Origin: Boseongicola sp.
GTDB taxonomy: Bacteria > Pseudomonadota > Alphaproteobacteria > Rhodobacterales > Rhodobacteraceae
Length of the DNA: 12,265 nucleotides
Direction: 5' to 3'
NCBI GenBank assembly: GCA_013042895.1
Contig: JABDPD010000095.1
Location: 1 to 12,265, forward strand
This document shows positions 1-6,629 of the stretch, one piece after another. The notes below the pieces were generated by a model that did not search any database, was not told where the DNA came from, and saw nothing but the letters and a program-made list of their open reading frames with translations. Within the stretch, counting starts at the first letter, position 1. Each line of letters begins with the position of its first letter. Made by a program: the position numbers and the translations under genes.

Positions 1-91
1 CTCGCCGGCCTCTGAACACCCTGGCGACTAGCCAAAACCCCTCGAATTCCCGATACTCGCATCAAAGCAATCAGACGAGGGAACACAAGCC

Positions 92-475
92 ATGGGAATT
101 CTTAGCGTACTAGCCGCGGCAATTGCGGCATGGATTTTCGGTGCAGTTTGGTACGGAGTCATTGGCAAGCAATGGATGGCGGCTTCCGGCCTCACCGAGG
201 AAACCATCAATCGCAGCAATCCGGCGCCCTACATCGTCAGCTTCATTTGCACACTGCTTGTCGCCGGCATGACCCGCCATGTCTTGGCGACTTCAGGCAT
301 CGACACCGTTGGTAAGGGAATGTTGACAGGTCTGGGTCTTGGCCTTTTTATTGCAGCCCCTTGGATTGCGACCAATGTCATGTTCGGTCAGCGCGACCGC
401 AGCCTGATTTGGATGGATGGCGTATATCCAACGGTTGGGATGGCTTTGATGGGTGCGGTCTTGATGATGGTCTGA
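92..475 (+). CDS. DUF1761 family small membrane protein
   Basis: A 127-residue, very hydrophobic protein with about four predicted membrane segments (roughly residues 3-24, 46-66, 76-97 and 108-127). The first segment runs into the aromatic motif WIFGAVWYG (14-22), followed by GKQWMAASGLT (25-35), a pattern I associate with DUF1761 proteins. The family has no established biochemical role, so none is assigned. The ATG is preceded by a purine-rich stretch (CGAGGGAA, 75-82), somewhat further away than usual. The gene converges on the extensin-like gene, with 6 nt between the stop codons and no obvious terminator hairpin between them. Bases 1-91 hold no gene I can support; a short frame ending at a TGA at 13-15 could be the tail of an upstream gene but is too short to judge. 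Confidence 0.85.
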   Translation: MGILSVLAAAIAAWIFGAVWYGVIGKQWMAASGLTEETINRSNPAPYIVSFICTLLVAGMTRHVLATSGIDTVGKGMLTGLGLGLFIAAPWIATNVMFGQRDRSLIWMDGVYPTVGMALMGAVLMMV

Positions 476-481
476 CGTCGC

Positions 482-1189
482 TCACCGACAAAACCCCCTC
501 CCGGAAACTTGCATGTGGAAGTGATCTGCATGCAGGTTGTTAAAGTCCGGCCCCAACACGCCGCCAAACCATTTGCATGAACTCCGTTGAGCGCTCCTTA
601 GAAACCCCGCTTCATCAGACAGCCCGCTCCAATCAATTCGCAAATCAATTTCGGTTCCGTCATTAAGCACAAAGCCTGATACATCGATCGCCTCCCCTCT
701 TGCATGGGTCGACCACCGCTGACTTTCTCCTCTTGATGTGCGCATGCGTCGACAGGAAAAACTCGAGAAGTGCTTCATTCGAGCGACATCGATCCCGAAG
801 AATTCCGCGGATAAGCGCTGCAAGTCATGCCGCTCCCAAAGCGCCAGCCGCAAAGCGACCCGACAGTCGGTTTCAACTGGCATCATCGAAGCTCGTCCGA
901 CGCGCGATATCTCTACGCGTTGAGCTATCCCACAGGTGGCAGTAACCTCAAGCGGAGGCATTTGCGAAACTTCCGCCGTGTCCAAAGCCGCCAAACACTG
1001 CACTAGCGATCTTGACGCGCGTCGCATCTTCCAAGTGGTAAGCGGCGTATACGGATCAGAAACTTTCAGCGGTTCTGTGGGATTCCATTCGCGCGGAAGG
1101 GGGGTTCCGGGATGCAAAACCGACACTCCACCGATTGCTGCTAAAAGAACCGCCGCAGTAAATAACCCAGAAAGCCAGGAAATGCGCAT
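482..1189 (-). CDS. extensin-like C-terminal domain protein, exported
   Basis: A 235-residue protein. Residues 1-24 form a signal peptide or membrane anchor (MRISW followed by a hydrophobic run), so the rest should be periplasmic. Residues about 60-235 match the extensin-like C-terminal domain (PF06904 family), common in alphaproteobacteria and unrelated in function to plant extensin. Conserved features include STHARGEAIDVSGF (161-173) and LHADHFHMQ (219-227). There are six cysteines (65, 86, 109, 146, 205, 234), which would suit disulfides in the periplasm. The His/Asp spacing (H162, D169, then H223 and H225) recalls M15-type zinc peptidases of the cell wall, so a peptidoglycan role is possible but is inference. 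The start is ATG at 1189; a TTG directly before it (1192) is an alternative. No good ribosome site is visible, because the ahcY terminator hairpin ends only 9 nt upstream. Confidence 0.83.
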   Translation of the reverse strand: MRISWLSGLFTAAVLLAAIGGVSVLHPGTPLPREWNPTEPLKVSDPYTPLTTWKMRRASRSLVQCLAALDTAEVSQMPPLEVTATCGIAQRVEISRVGRASMMPVETDCRVALRLALWERHDLQRLSAEFFGIDVARMKHFSSFSCRRMRTSRGESQRWSTHARGEAIDVSGFVLNDGTEIDLRIDWSGLSDEAGFLRSAQRSSCKWFGGVLGPDFNNLHADHFHMQVSGRGFCR

Positions 1190-1198
1190 CAAATGAAG

Positions 1199-1226
1199 AA
1201 CGGCGCGCAGTTGTCTGCGCGCCGTT
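1199..1226 (-). terminator. intrinsic terminator hairpin downstream of ahcY
   Basis: A perfect 12-bp inverted repeat (1199-1210 pairs with 1215-1226) with a 4-nt loop and a GC-rich stem. It starts 4 nt after the ahcY stop codon. Read on the minus strand it is followed by CTTCATTTG, a weak U-tract, so termination may be incomplete. The downstream extensin-like gene begins only 9 nt after the stem, so any transcript for that gene must come through this hairpin or start inside ahcY. Confidence 0.75.
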
Positions 1227-1230
1227 GAGA

Positions 1231-2622
1231 TTAGTAGCGGTAATGCTCGGGCTTGAAGGGCCCTTCCGGCGCGACGCCGATATAGGAAGCCTGATCGGGC
1301 TTCAGTTCCGTCAGCTTGGCGCCAATTCGCGCCAGATGTAGGCGGGCAACTTTCTCATCCAGATGTTTGGGCAGAATATGAACTGTGTTGTCGTATTCAT
1401 CGCCACGGGTCCAAAGCTCGATCTGAGCTAAGACCTGGTTGGTAAAGCTCGCCGACATCACGAACGAAGGATGTCCGGTCGCATTGCCAAGGTTCAAAAG
1501 GCGTCCTTCAGACAGCAGGATAATTCGATTGCCTGAAGGCATTTCGATCATGTCCACCTGCTCCTTAATGTTCGTCCATTTGTGGTTCTTTAAGTTCGCC
1601 ACCTGGATTTCATTGTCGAAGTGACCGATATTTCCGACAATCGCCATGTCCTTCATCTCGCGCATATGCTCGATGCGGATCACGTCCTTGTTGCCAGTCG
1701 TCGTAATGAAAATGTCCGCGTTCGCGATTTCATCTTCAAGAAGCGTCACCTCAAACCCGTCCATCGCGGCCTGAAGAGCGCAGATCGGATCAACTTCCGT
1801 CACCTTCACACGAGCGCCAGCGCCACGAAGCGATGCCGCCGAACCTTTGCCAACGTCGCCGTACCCCATAACGACTGCAACCTTGCCAGCCATCATCGTA
1901 TCTGTTGCGCGACGAATACCGTCAACAAGCGACTCTTTACAGCCGTACTTGTTGTCAAACTTTGACTTCGTCACGCTGTCGTTCACGTTGATCGCAGGGA
2001 ACGGCAGCTGACCTTGCTTGACCAGTTCATAGAGCCGGTGAACACCGGTGGTCGTCTCTTCTGAGACGCCTTTGATTTGGTTCCGCATCTTCGTGAACCA
2101 GCCGGGGCTTTCCGCCATGCGCTTCTTGATCTGCGCAAAAATTGCCTCTTCTTCTTCGGACGTCGGCACGGAGATCAGCTCCGCCTCACCGGCCTCTACG
2201 CGCGAACCTAGCAAAATGTAGAGCGTCGCATCGCCACCATCGTCCAGAATAAGGTTTGGCCCCTCTTCAAACAGAAACGATTTGTCCAGATAGTCCCAGT
2301 GCTCCACTAAGCTTTGACCCTTGATCGCAAAAACTGGCGTTCCACCCTCTGCAATCGCTGCTGCGGCATGGTCCTGCGTCGAGAAGATATTGCACGAAGC
2401 CCAGCGCACATCCGCACCCAACTCAACGAGCGTTTCAATCAAAACCGCCGTTTGAATGGTCATATGAAGCGAGCCGACAATACGGGCGCCCTTAAGTGGC
2501 TTACTAGCTCCAAATTCTTCGCGTAACGCCATCAGACCGGGCATTTCGGTCTCTGCGATGTTCAGTTCCTTGCGACCGAAGTCCGCAAGGGAAATGTCTT
2601 TAACTACATAGTCGTTGGCCAT
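1231..2622 (-). CDS. ahcY: S-adenosylhomocysteine hydrolase (adenosylhomocysteinase)
   Basis: A cytosolic, NAD-dependent enzyme that splits S-adenosylhomocysteine into adenosine and homocysteine, removing the inhibitory product of SAM-dependent methylation and feeding methionine recycling. The 463-residue length fits the longer bacterial form, which carries an insert (about residues 146-185). Visible hallmarks are the N-terminal [16 protein letters not shown] segment (50-65), [15 protein letters not shown] (76-90), the NAD-binding loop GYGDVGKG (253-260) and the C-terminal FKPEHYRY (456-463), whose Lys and Tyr reach the NAD of a neighbouring subunit in this family. The ATG is preceded by AAGGAG with an 8-nt spacer. 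A small secreted-protein gene ends 65 nt upstream on the same strand, and the leader between them can form competing hairpins (separate entry). A strong hairpin follows the stop codon. Confidence 0.98.
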   Translation of the reverse strand: MANDYVVKDISLADFGRKELNIAETEMPGLMALREEFGASKPLKGARIVGSLHMTIQTAVLIETLVELGADVRWASCNIFSTQDHAAAAIAEGGTPVFAIKGQSLVEHWDYLDKSFLFEEGPNLILDDGGDATLYILLGSRVEAGEAELISVPTSEEEEAIFAQIKKRMAESPGWFTKMRNQIKGVSEETTTGVHRLYELVKQGQLPFPAINVNDSVTKSKFDNKYGCKESLVDGIRRATDTMMAGKVAVVMGYGDVGKGSAASLRGAGARVKVTEVDPICALQAAMDGFEVTLLEDEIANADIFITTTGNKDVIRIEHMREMKDMAIVGNIGHFDNEIQVANLKNHKWTNIKEQVDMIEMPSGNRIILLSEGRLLNLGNATGHPSFVMSASFTNQVLAQIELWTRGDEYDNTVHILPKHLDEKVARLHLARIGAKLTELKPDQASYIGVAPEGPFKPEHYRY

Positions 2623-2687
2623 CAGACCCGCTCCTTAATCGATTTAACGGGCCAGATAGCACCGGGGATAGCCCCCGGCAACCGGCG
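2623..2687 (-). promoter_or_regulatory. structured 5' leader of ahcY, possible RNA switch
   Basis: Read as minus-strand RNA, this leader contains a 6-bp hairpin (2673-2678 with 2662-2667, loop 2668-2672) nested inside a 5-bp helix formed by GCCGG (2682-2686) and CUGGC (2651-2655, one G-U pair). A second helix, GGCCCG (2648-2653) with CGGGUC (2625-2630, one G-U pair), would enclose a 17-nt loop holding the AAGGAG ribosome site (2631-2636). The two outer helices share bases 2651-2653, so they exclude each other. This is the geometry of a translational switch, and regulation of ahcY by its own substrate is known elsewhere. I do not see the consensus of the known SAH riboswitch. Pairing was found by eye; no folding or covariation was computed. 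The inner hairpin could instead serve as a weak terminator of the upstream gene. Confidence 0.35.
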
Positions 2688-2993
2688 TCAGCCTTTGATA
2701 CCTGCGGGCGTCTTAAGTTTTGGCTCGGTCTCGTGCCAGTTCGTCCCAGATGCCATAATACATGACAGTCCGTTCGGCCGCGTCATAAGTATCGTCCAGG
2801 TTCCCTTTTCTTCTGAAAACCAGACTTCAAAAACAGCTGAAGAGTTTTGAAGTCCCCCGCCAGCAAGCGCCTCGCCATAGCGGCTCTCCAGTTTTTCCAC
2901 CACCATCGACCTCTCTGCACAGGTCGATTGAGCTTGGATCGTCGTTGGCAAAACAACTGCCAAAAGAGTCAGGCTTGTGAGGATGCGTCGCAT
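2688..2993 (-). CDS. small secreted hypothetical protein
   Basis: A 101-residue protein with a clear Sec signal peptide (MRR, a hydrophobic run about 5-18, likely cleavage after IQA at 21), giving a mature periplasmic protein of about 80 residues. The mature part holds two cysteines (C25 and C78), which could form a disulfide, a segment VVEKLESRYGEALAGGGLQ (31-49) and a GTWTILMTRPNGLSC core (64-78). This looks like a family of short secreted proteins I have seen widely in alphaproteobacteria with no assigned function. Two ATGs lie side by side (2996 and 2993). The second is chosen because AGGAG sits 5 nt before it but only 2 nt before the first. A longer in-frame extension to 3101 would bury the signal peptide and is unlikely. 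The gene lies 65 nt upstream of ahcY and may be co-transcribed with it. Confidence 0.7.
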   Translation of the reverse strand: MRRILTSLTLLAVVLPTTIQAQSTCAERSMVVEKLESRYGEALAGGGLQNSSAVFEVWFSEEKGTWTILMTRPNGLSCIMASGTNWHETEPKLKTPAGIKG

Positions 2994-3112
2994 CATGTCT
3001 CCTTTCTGCGGCATCTGGCCGCTTTGCCTGTGTCTCCTCCCGGTCGTTCGATCACTGATACGGTGTTGATTGTTTCCAAATCGTAACTGAAGCAGCCGCA
3101 TTTATCGGGCAT
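2993..3112 (-). CDS. possible 39-codon small ORF before the secreted protein gene
   Basis: An ATG at 3112 opens a 39-residue frame (MPDKCGCFSYDLETINTVSV followed by a basic C-terminal part) whose TGA overlaps the tandem ATGATG start of the next gene, an arrangement typical of translational coupling. A weak purine stretch (AGAGAAG) lies 5 nt before the ATG. The peptide has three cysteines (C5, C7, C34) and no signal sequence; I recognise no family. The AT-richer sequence just upstream (about 3113-3180) could hold the promoter, but I see no convincing -35/-10 pair. The frame may equally be a chance reading of an untranslated leader. It lies within the roughly 240-bp region between the divergent starts of the secreted-protein gene and the HD gene. 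Confidence 0.25.
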   Translation of the reverse strand: MPDKCGCFSYDLETINTVSVIERPGGDTGKAARCRRKET

Positions 3113-3230
3113 TTTAACTTCTCTACTTTTATCCTTAGGAACGAATTGTGCCGGAATACGGACCTGAATTTGGGTATTTCCATGCCGGAGCGCCTTGACG
3201 ACCGCACCAAACTTGCCACACATCTCACCC

Positions 3231-3833
3231 ATGCCACCGACCAAGAAACCCCCTCGCGCATGGCAGCGTATGCTCTCAGGTCGCCGTCTCGATCTGCTTG
3301 ACCCAACGCCCGTCGACATCGAAATCGAAGACATCGCGCACGGATTAGCCTTTGTCGCCCGTTGGAATGGACAAACCAAAGGCGACTTCGCCTATTCGGT
3401 TGCCGAACACTCGTTGCTTGTTGAAGAGATCTTTGGCCGCGTCCACCCAGACGCCCCCGCCAAATGGCGACTTGCAGGTTTGCTGCACGACGCGCCGGAA
3501 TACGTCATTGGAGACATGATCTCCCCAGTAAAGGCCGCCGTTGGACCGGGCTACGGAGCCCTTGACGACCGGTTGGCGGCGGCGGTGCATCTACGCTTTG
3601 GCTTGCCCGCCACAATCCCCGCATGGGTTAAAAAGAAGATAAAAAGGGCGGACAAAATATCCGCCTGGCTGGAAGCCGTACAGCTTGCTGGCTTCACGCT
3701 GACCGAGGCCAACAAGCTCTTTGGAACGCCTGACGATGAAGTGGCCAGTGGGCTTAAGATTGTGCTTCGGCCACCCGTCGAGGTTCGGGAAGCCTATGTT
3801 TCCCGGCACAACACCCTCATCGCTCAATTATAA
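3231..3833 (+). CDS. HD-domain phosphohydrolase
   Basis: A 200-residue soluble protein of the HD superfamily, resembling the YfbR / COG1896 group of metal-dependent phosphohydrolases, some of which are 5'-deoxynucleotidases. The metal-binding pattern is visible: H60 in VAEHSLLVEEIF, H86-D87 in LLHDAPEYVIGD and D141 in ADKISAWLEA. The N-terminal segment PRAWQRMLSGRRLDLLDP (8-25) is characteristic of the alphaproteobacterial version. The substrate cannot be read from sequence; a nucleotide is likely by family. The ATG at 3231 is chosen for family length although it lacks a ribosome site. An in-frame TTG at 3195, preceded by GGAG with a 4-nt spacer, would add 12 residues. The stop codon lies 1 nt from the convergent regA stop. 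Confidence 0.88.
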   Translation: MPPTKKPPRAWQRMLSGRRLDLLDPTPVDIEIEDIAHGLAFVARWNGQTKGDFAYSVAEHSLLVEEIFGRVHPDAPAKWRLAGLLHDAPEYVIGDMISPVKAAVGPGYGALDDRLAAAVHLRFGLPATIPAWVKKKIKRADKISAWLEAVQLAGFTLTEANKLFGTPDDEVASGLKIVLRPPVEVREAYVSRHNTLIAQL

Positions 3834-3834
3834 T

Positions 3835-4389
3835 TTACCGAGGCGAGCGCTTCGCTAGTATCCGCTGCAACGTTCGGCGATGCATGTTCAGACGCCGCGC
3901 CGTCTCACTGACATTGCGATCACACAACTCATAAACGCGCTGAATATGCTCCCAACGCACGCGATCCGCGCTCATTGGGTTTTCAGGCGGCGGTGGCAAT
4001 TCATCGTCTGTCGCCAGCAAGGCCGCCGTCACATCATTTGCATCCGCGGGTTTGGACAGGTAATCCGTCGCACCGATCTTCACAGCAGCAACAGCGGTCG
4101 CAATCGCCCCATAGCCGGTCAATACAACAACTCGACTGTCTTCTCGCCGCTCTCGAATACGCTCGACCACATCAAGCCCGTTGCCATCGCCCAATCGCAA
4201 ATCGACAACCGCATACGCAGGTGGACGAGCTGTCGCAATGGCTGTTCCGGCGGCTACAGTCTCTGCGGTTTCCACCTCAAATCCGCGCTTCTCCATCGCC
4301 CGAGCAAGACGCCGCAAAAACGGTTCATCATCATCAACGATCAAAAGCGATTTGTCCGCACCCATGCTCTTAAGCGGTTGATCGACCAT
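3835..4389 (-). CDS. regA: global redox response regulator RegA/PrrA
   Basis: The DNA-binding partner of the RegB kinase, controlling respiration, photosynthesis, carbon and nitrogen fixation genes in relatives. At 184 residues it has the usual length. The receiver domain (about 13-125) shows the acidic pocket D19-D21, the phosphorylation site D63 in VVDLRLGDGNGL, T91 and K113 in YLSKPAD. A proline-rich linker (ELPPPPENP, about 130-138) precedes a Fis-type helix-turn-helix at the C terminus (about 143-182, with NVSETARRLNMHRRTLQRIL). The ATG is preceded by AGGAGG with a 5-nt spacer. It lies 60 nt downstream of senC on the same strand and is probably co-transcribed with it. hvrA, which I recall following regA in Rhodobacter capsulatus, is absent; an HD gene converges instead. 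Confidence 0.96.
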   Translation of the reverse strand: MVDQPLKSMGADKSLLIVDDDEPFLRRLARAMEKRGFEVETAETVAAGTAIATARPPAYAVVDLRLGDGNGLDVVERIRERREDSRVVVLTGYGAIATAVAAVKIGATDYLSKPADANDVTAALLATDDELPPPPENPMSADRVRWEHIQRVYELCDRNVSETARRLNMHRRTLQRILAKRSPR

Positions 4390-4449
4390 GTAGTCCTCCT
4401 GCTCCTGTGCTCAGGATCCTAGGGCGCCCAATGCCACCCGTCAACGAAC

Positions 4450-5058
4450 TCAGCTTGATGCTATGTGACAGGCCGTTTGCTCGGCCATTGCCTCAGGAGC
4501 AACGTCACGCCCAAAGTACGTCGCCAAACCGGTTTCAGGGAACATGAGATATGTAAATGTTGAATGATCCATGAGATAAAACTCGCCCTCGCCAGTGCCC
4601 TTTGCGTAGTACGTCTTATACGCTTGGCTCGCGGCTTTCACCTGTTCCGGGCTGCCGGTCAGAGCGATCATTTTCGGGTGCATATCTTCCCCGTACTGCG
4701 CAACGATCTCAGGTGTATCGCGCTCTGGATCAACTGAAATAAAGACCGGCGTAACGTCCAGTCCTTGCTCATCAAGTATATCAACCGCAATCGCGTTCCT
4801 TGCCACATCGAAGGGACAAACATCCGGGCAGAACGTATAGCCAAAATACACCAACGTCGGTCCGTTGATTACATCCTCATCCGTGACCAGCTCGCCGGCG
4901 CCGTTCAACAACTCAAACGGACCACCAATTGCGACGCTGCCCCCAGCTATCGCGTTTCCGCCGCAAGTGTTCTCTTCATTCAAAGCCGTCCATAAAGCCG
5001 CGCCACCGATCAAAACAGCCAGAGCCGCTGCGGCTGTCCCTACATAGACCCTGTTCAT
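4450..5058 (-). CDS. senC: SCO1-family copper/thiol protein SenC/PrrC
   Basis: A membrane-anchored periplasmic protein of the SCO1/SenC family, which delivers copper to or reduces the CuA/CuB sites of cytochrome c oxidase and is proposed to relay oxidase activity to RegB/PrrB. The 202-residue form starting at 5058 has an N-terminal anchor (about 4-23), then a thioredoxin-like domain with the copper-binding CxxxC (C77 and C81 in FGYTFCPDVCPFD), FISVDPERDTPE (106-117) and the third ligand H165 in LMDHSTFTYLM. Two further cysteines (C32 and C197) are outside the family motif. The start is chosen because AAGGGA lies 8 nt before it and the hydrophobic anchor follows directly; the open frame continues upstream to 5178 into the regB promoter region. 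Divergent from regB and upstream of regA, the canonical order. Confidence 0.95.
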   Translation of the reverse strand: MNRVYVGTAAAALAVLIGGAALWTALNEENTCGGNAIAGGSVAIGGPFELLNGAGELVTDEDVINGPTLVYFGYTFCPDVCPFDVARNAIAVDILDEQGLDVTPVFISVDPERDTPEIVAQYGEDMHPKMIALTGSPEQVKAASQAYKTYYAKGTGEGEFYLMDHSTFTYLMFPETGLATYFGRDVAPEAMAEQTACHIASS

Positions 5059-5150
5059 AATCCGAATCCCTTGGCGTTTGCTTCGCCGCATTGATCCGAC
5101 ATGAGAAAGCTGCCTACAAGAAGATAGCTTGTCACACACACGAGGACGTG
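5059..5150. promoter_or_regulatory. divergent regB / senC-regA promoter region
   Basis: A 92-bp spacer must hold both promoters. Toward regB, TTGATC (5091-5096) and TACAAG (5115-5120), 18 bp apart, form a plausible but imperfect sigma-70-type pair, leaving a short leader before the GAGG ribosome site (5142-5145). An inverted repeat GGCG-N7-CGCC (5073-5087) lies toward senC and resembles loosely the GC-rich dyads bound by RegA, which autoregulates in relatives. I see no convincing promoter for senC. All of this is by eye. Confidence 0.4.
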
Positions 5151-6548
5151 ATGGTCGAACAAACCGGTTTCGACACACAAATCAACCGCTCCAACTGGGT
5201 TCGCCTAAGAACGCTGATCGCATTGCGCTGGGTGGCAATCGGCGGTCAGCTTGCGGCAATCACTGTCGCGCAACGTCTGTTTAACCTCGACCTTCACCTA
5301 GGCCTTTGCTTTCTCGCCATTGGTGCTTCAATCGTCGCCAACTTGGTGGCAGCCTTTGTATTCCCAACAAACAAGCGCCTCAGCGAACTGGAAGTCGCCT
5401 GTATGCTGCTCGCAGACGTTGCTCAATTGGCCTTTCTTTTGGCCCTGACCGGCGGTCTGAATAATCCTTTCGCGCTTCTGATAATGGCTCCTGTCGCCAT
5501 CTCCGCCACCGCCCTCAAGCCCGGAACCACAGCACTCCTGGGCGCCGCCACTATTGGCTTCATCAGTATCGTAGCAATGTGGCACCTGCCCTTGCGCACT
5601 GTTGAGGGATTCATCATGCGCATGCCGCAAGACTTCGTGATCGGCTTCTGGACCGCACTCGTGATCGGCGTGATGTTCCTTGGTATCTTCGCGAGCCGTG
5701 TTACCGGTGAGGTGAACGCCATGGCCGAAGCCCTTGCAGCCACACAAATGGCCCTCGCGCGCGAGCAAAAACTCACCGACCTCGGCGGTGTTGTCGCTGC
5801 TGCCGCGCATGAACTAGGAACCCCTCTCGCAACGATCAAACTCACGAGTGCCGAGCTCATTGACGAGCTTGACGACCCCCAACTCAAAGAAGACGCGACC
5901 CTCATTCGCGACCAGGCCAACCGCTGCCGAGATATTCTACGATCCATGGGGCAAGCTGGCAAAGATGACCTGCACATGCGCCGCGCTCCTATCGGCGCCG
6001 TTATCCGCGAAGCCGCAGAACCTCACGAGAATCGCGGCAAAGAGGTGCACTACGACATTTCTCCGCTCACCGAGGACAGCCCCGACCAGCTCACTATCGA
6101 CCGTCGCCCTGAAATCATCCACGGTCTGCGAAACCTCGTGCAAAATGCCGTCGATTTCGCCCAGGCGAACGTTTGGATCGACATCGGCTGGGACAGCACC
6201 AGCATCGTCCTGACGATTTCAGACGACGGTCCCGGCTTCTCACCGCAAGTCATCGGCCGTATCGGCGATCCCTTTGTGCGGAAGCGCAACAAAAGCTCTT
6301 CTAGCCAACGCCCAGGATACGATGGAATGGGGCTTGGCCTCTTCATTGCCAAAACTCTTCTCGAGCGCTCTGGCGCAGAACTCAGTTTCGCCAACGGAGC
6401 CGACGCCGACAGCGACAGCGAGTCCCCCGACTATCAAATCCGCTCCGGCGCCATCGTTCAGGCGCGCTGGCCACTTGAACGTATTGGAGCGAAGTCCGAC
6501 AACGACCGGCCCGCACTTGGCGAAAACACTCTAAACCAAGCGACCTAG
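5151..6548 (+). CDS. regB: redox-sensing membrane histidine kinase RegB/PrrB
   Basis: The sensor kinase that phosphorylates RegA in response to quinone pool redox state and oxidase electron flow. At 465 residues it has an N-terminal block of six membrane segments (about 20-185) with the quinone-site motif GGLNNPF (101-107), then the H-box AAAAHELGTPLATI with phospho-accepting H220. The conserved redox cysteine is C259 in QANRCRDILRSMG, equivalent to the disulfide-forming cysteine described for R. capsulatus RegB. The ATPase domain shows the N-box NLVQNAVDFA (328-337), SDDGPGF (357-363) and GMGLGLFIA (392-400). A serine/aspartate-rich stretch (about 416-424) sits between strands near the C terminus. 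The ATG at 5151 has GAGG 5 nt upstream; an upstream TTG at 5091 lies in the promoter and is rejected. Confidence 0.96.
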   Translation: MVEQTGFDTQINRSNWVRLRTLIALRWVAIGGQLAAITVAQRLFNLDLHLGLCFLAIGASIVANLVAAFVFPTNKRLSELEVACMLLADVAQLAFLLALTGGLNNPFALLIMAPVAISATALKPGTTALLGAATIGFISIVAMWHLPLRTVEGFIMRMPQDFVIGFWTALVIGVMFLGIFASRVTGEVNAMAEALAATQMALAREQKLTDLGGVVAAAAHELGTPLATIKLTSAELIDELDDPQLKEDATLIRDQANRCRDILRSMGQAGKDDLHMRRAPIGAVIREAAEPHENRGKEVHYDISPLTEDSPDQLTIDRRPEIIHGLRNLVQNAVDFAQANVWIDIGWDSTSIVLTISDDGPGFSPQVIGRIGDPFVRKRNKSSSSQRPGYDGMGLGLFIAKTLLERSGAELSFANGADADSDSESPDYQIRSGAIVQARWPLERIGAKSDNDRPALGENTLNQAT

Positions 6549-6569
6549 TTTACGCTTCTCGGCTATTCG

Positions 6570-6585
6570 TTAACCCACCGTTAAC
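6570..6585 (+). promoter_or_regulatory. CtrA-type binding site upstream of the DivL-like gene
   Basis: TTAA (6570-6573), seven bases CCCACCG, then TTAAC (6581-6585) is an exact match to the alphaproteobacterial CtrA consensus TTAA-N7-TTAAC. It lies in the 81-bp gap between regB and the PAS-protein gene, ending 44 bp before the latter's start. GTTAAC occurs twice, 5 bp apart, so it also reads as a direct repeat. Its position suggests control of the PAS gene, but the -10 element is not clear, so activation and repression cannot be told apart. Confidence 0.65.
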
Positions 6586-6629
6586 CTTCTTCGCGCCATG
6601 GTTAGGGCTGTGTTATCGGGGGATAGCTT

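Noticed and set aside
2635..2647. CtrA-like TTAA pair upstream of ahcY
   Set aside because: The spacer is 5 bases rather than 7, and the repeat overlaps the ribosome site; it is more likely chance or part of the leader fold.
2662..2678. Hairpin after the secreted-protein gene as an intrinsic terminator
   Set aside because: Only a 6-bp stem and no U-tract follows; it is better read as part of the ahcY leader, though weak termination cannot be excluded.
2623..2687. Known SAH riboswitch upstream of ahcY
   Set aside because: The position fits, but I could not find the conserved core of that class (GAGGAGCGCUGC with a matching 3' GCGCUC pseudoknot strand).
2993..3379. 128-codon minus-strand frame extending the small ORF upstream
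   Set aside because: Its upstream part is antisense to the conserved N terminus of the HD gene; only the 39-codon 3' part lies in free sequence.
5091..5104. FNR-type box TTGAT-N4-ATCAA upstream of regB
   Set aside because: Only the left half is present; the right half (CATGA) does not match.
5059..5178. N-terminal extension of SenC by 40 residues
   Set aside because: It would run across the regB promoter and start, and would place a basic segment before the membrane anchor; the ATG at 5058 has a good ribosome site and gives normal family length.
5423..5977. Long minus-strand open frame (184 codons) opposite regB
   Set aside because: Lies entirely within a well-supported histidine kinase gene and has antisense-like composition.
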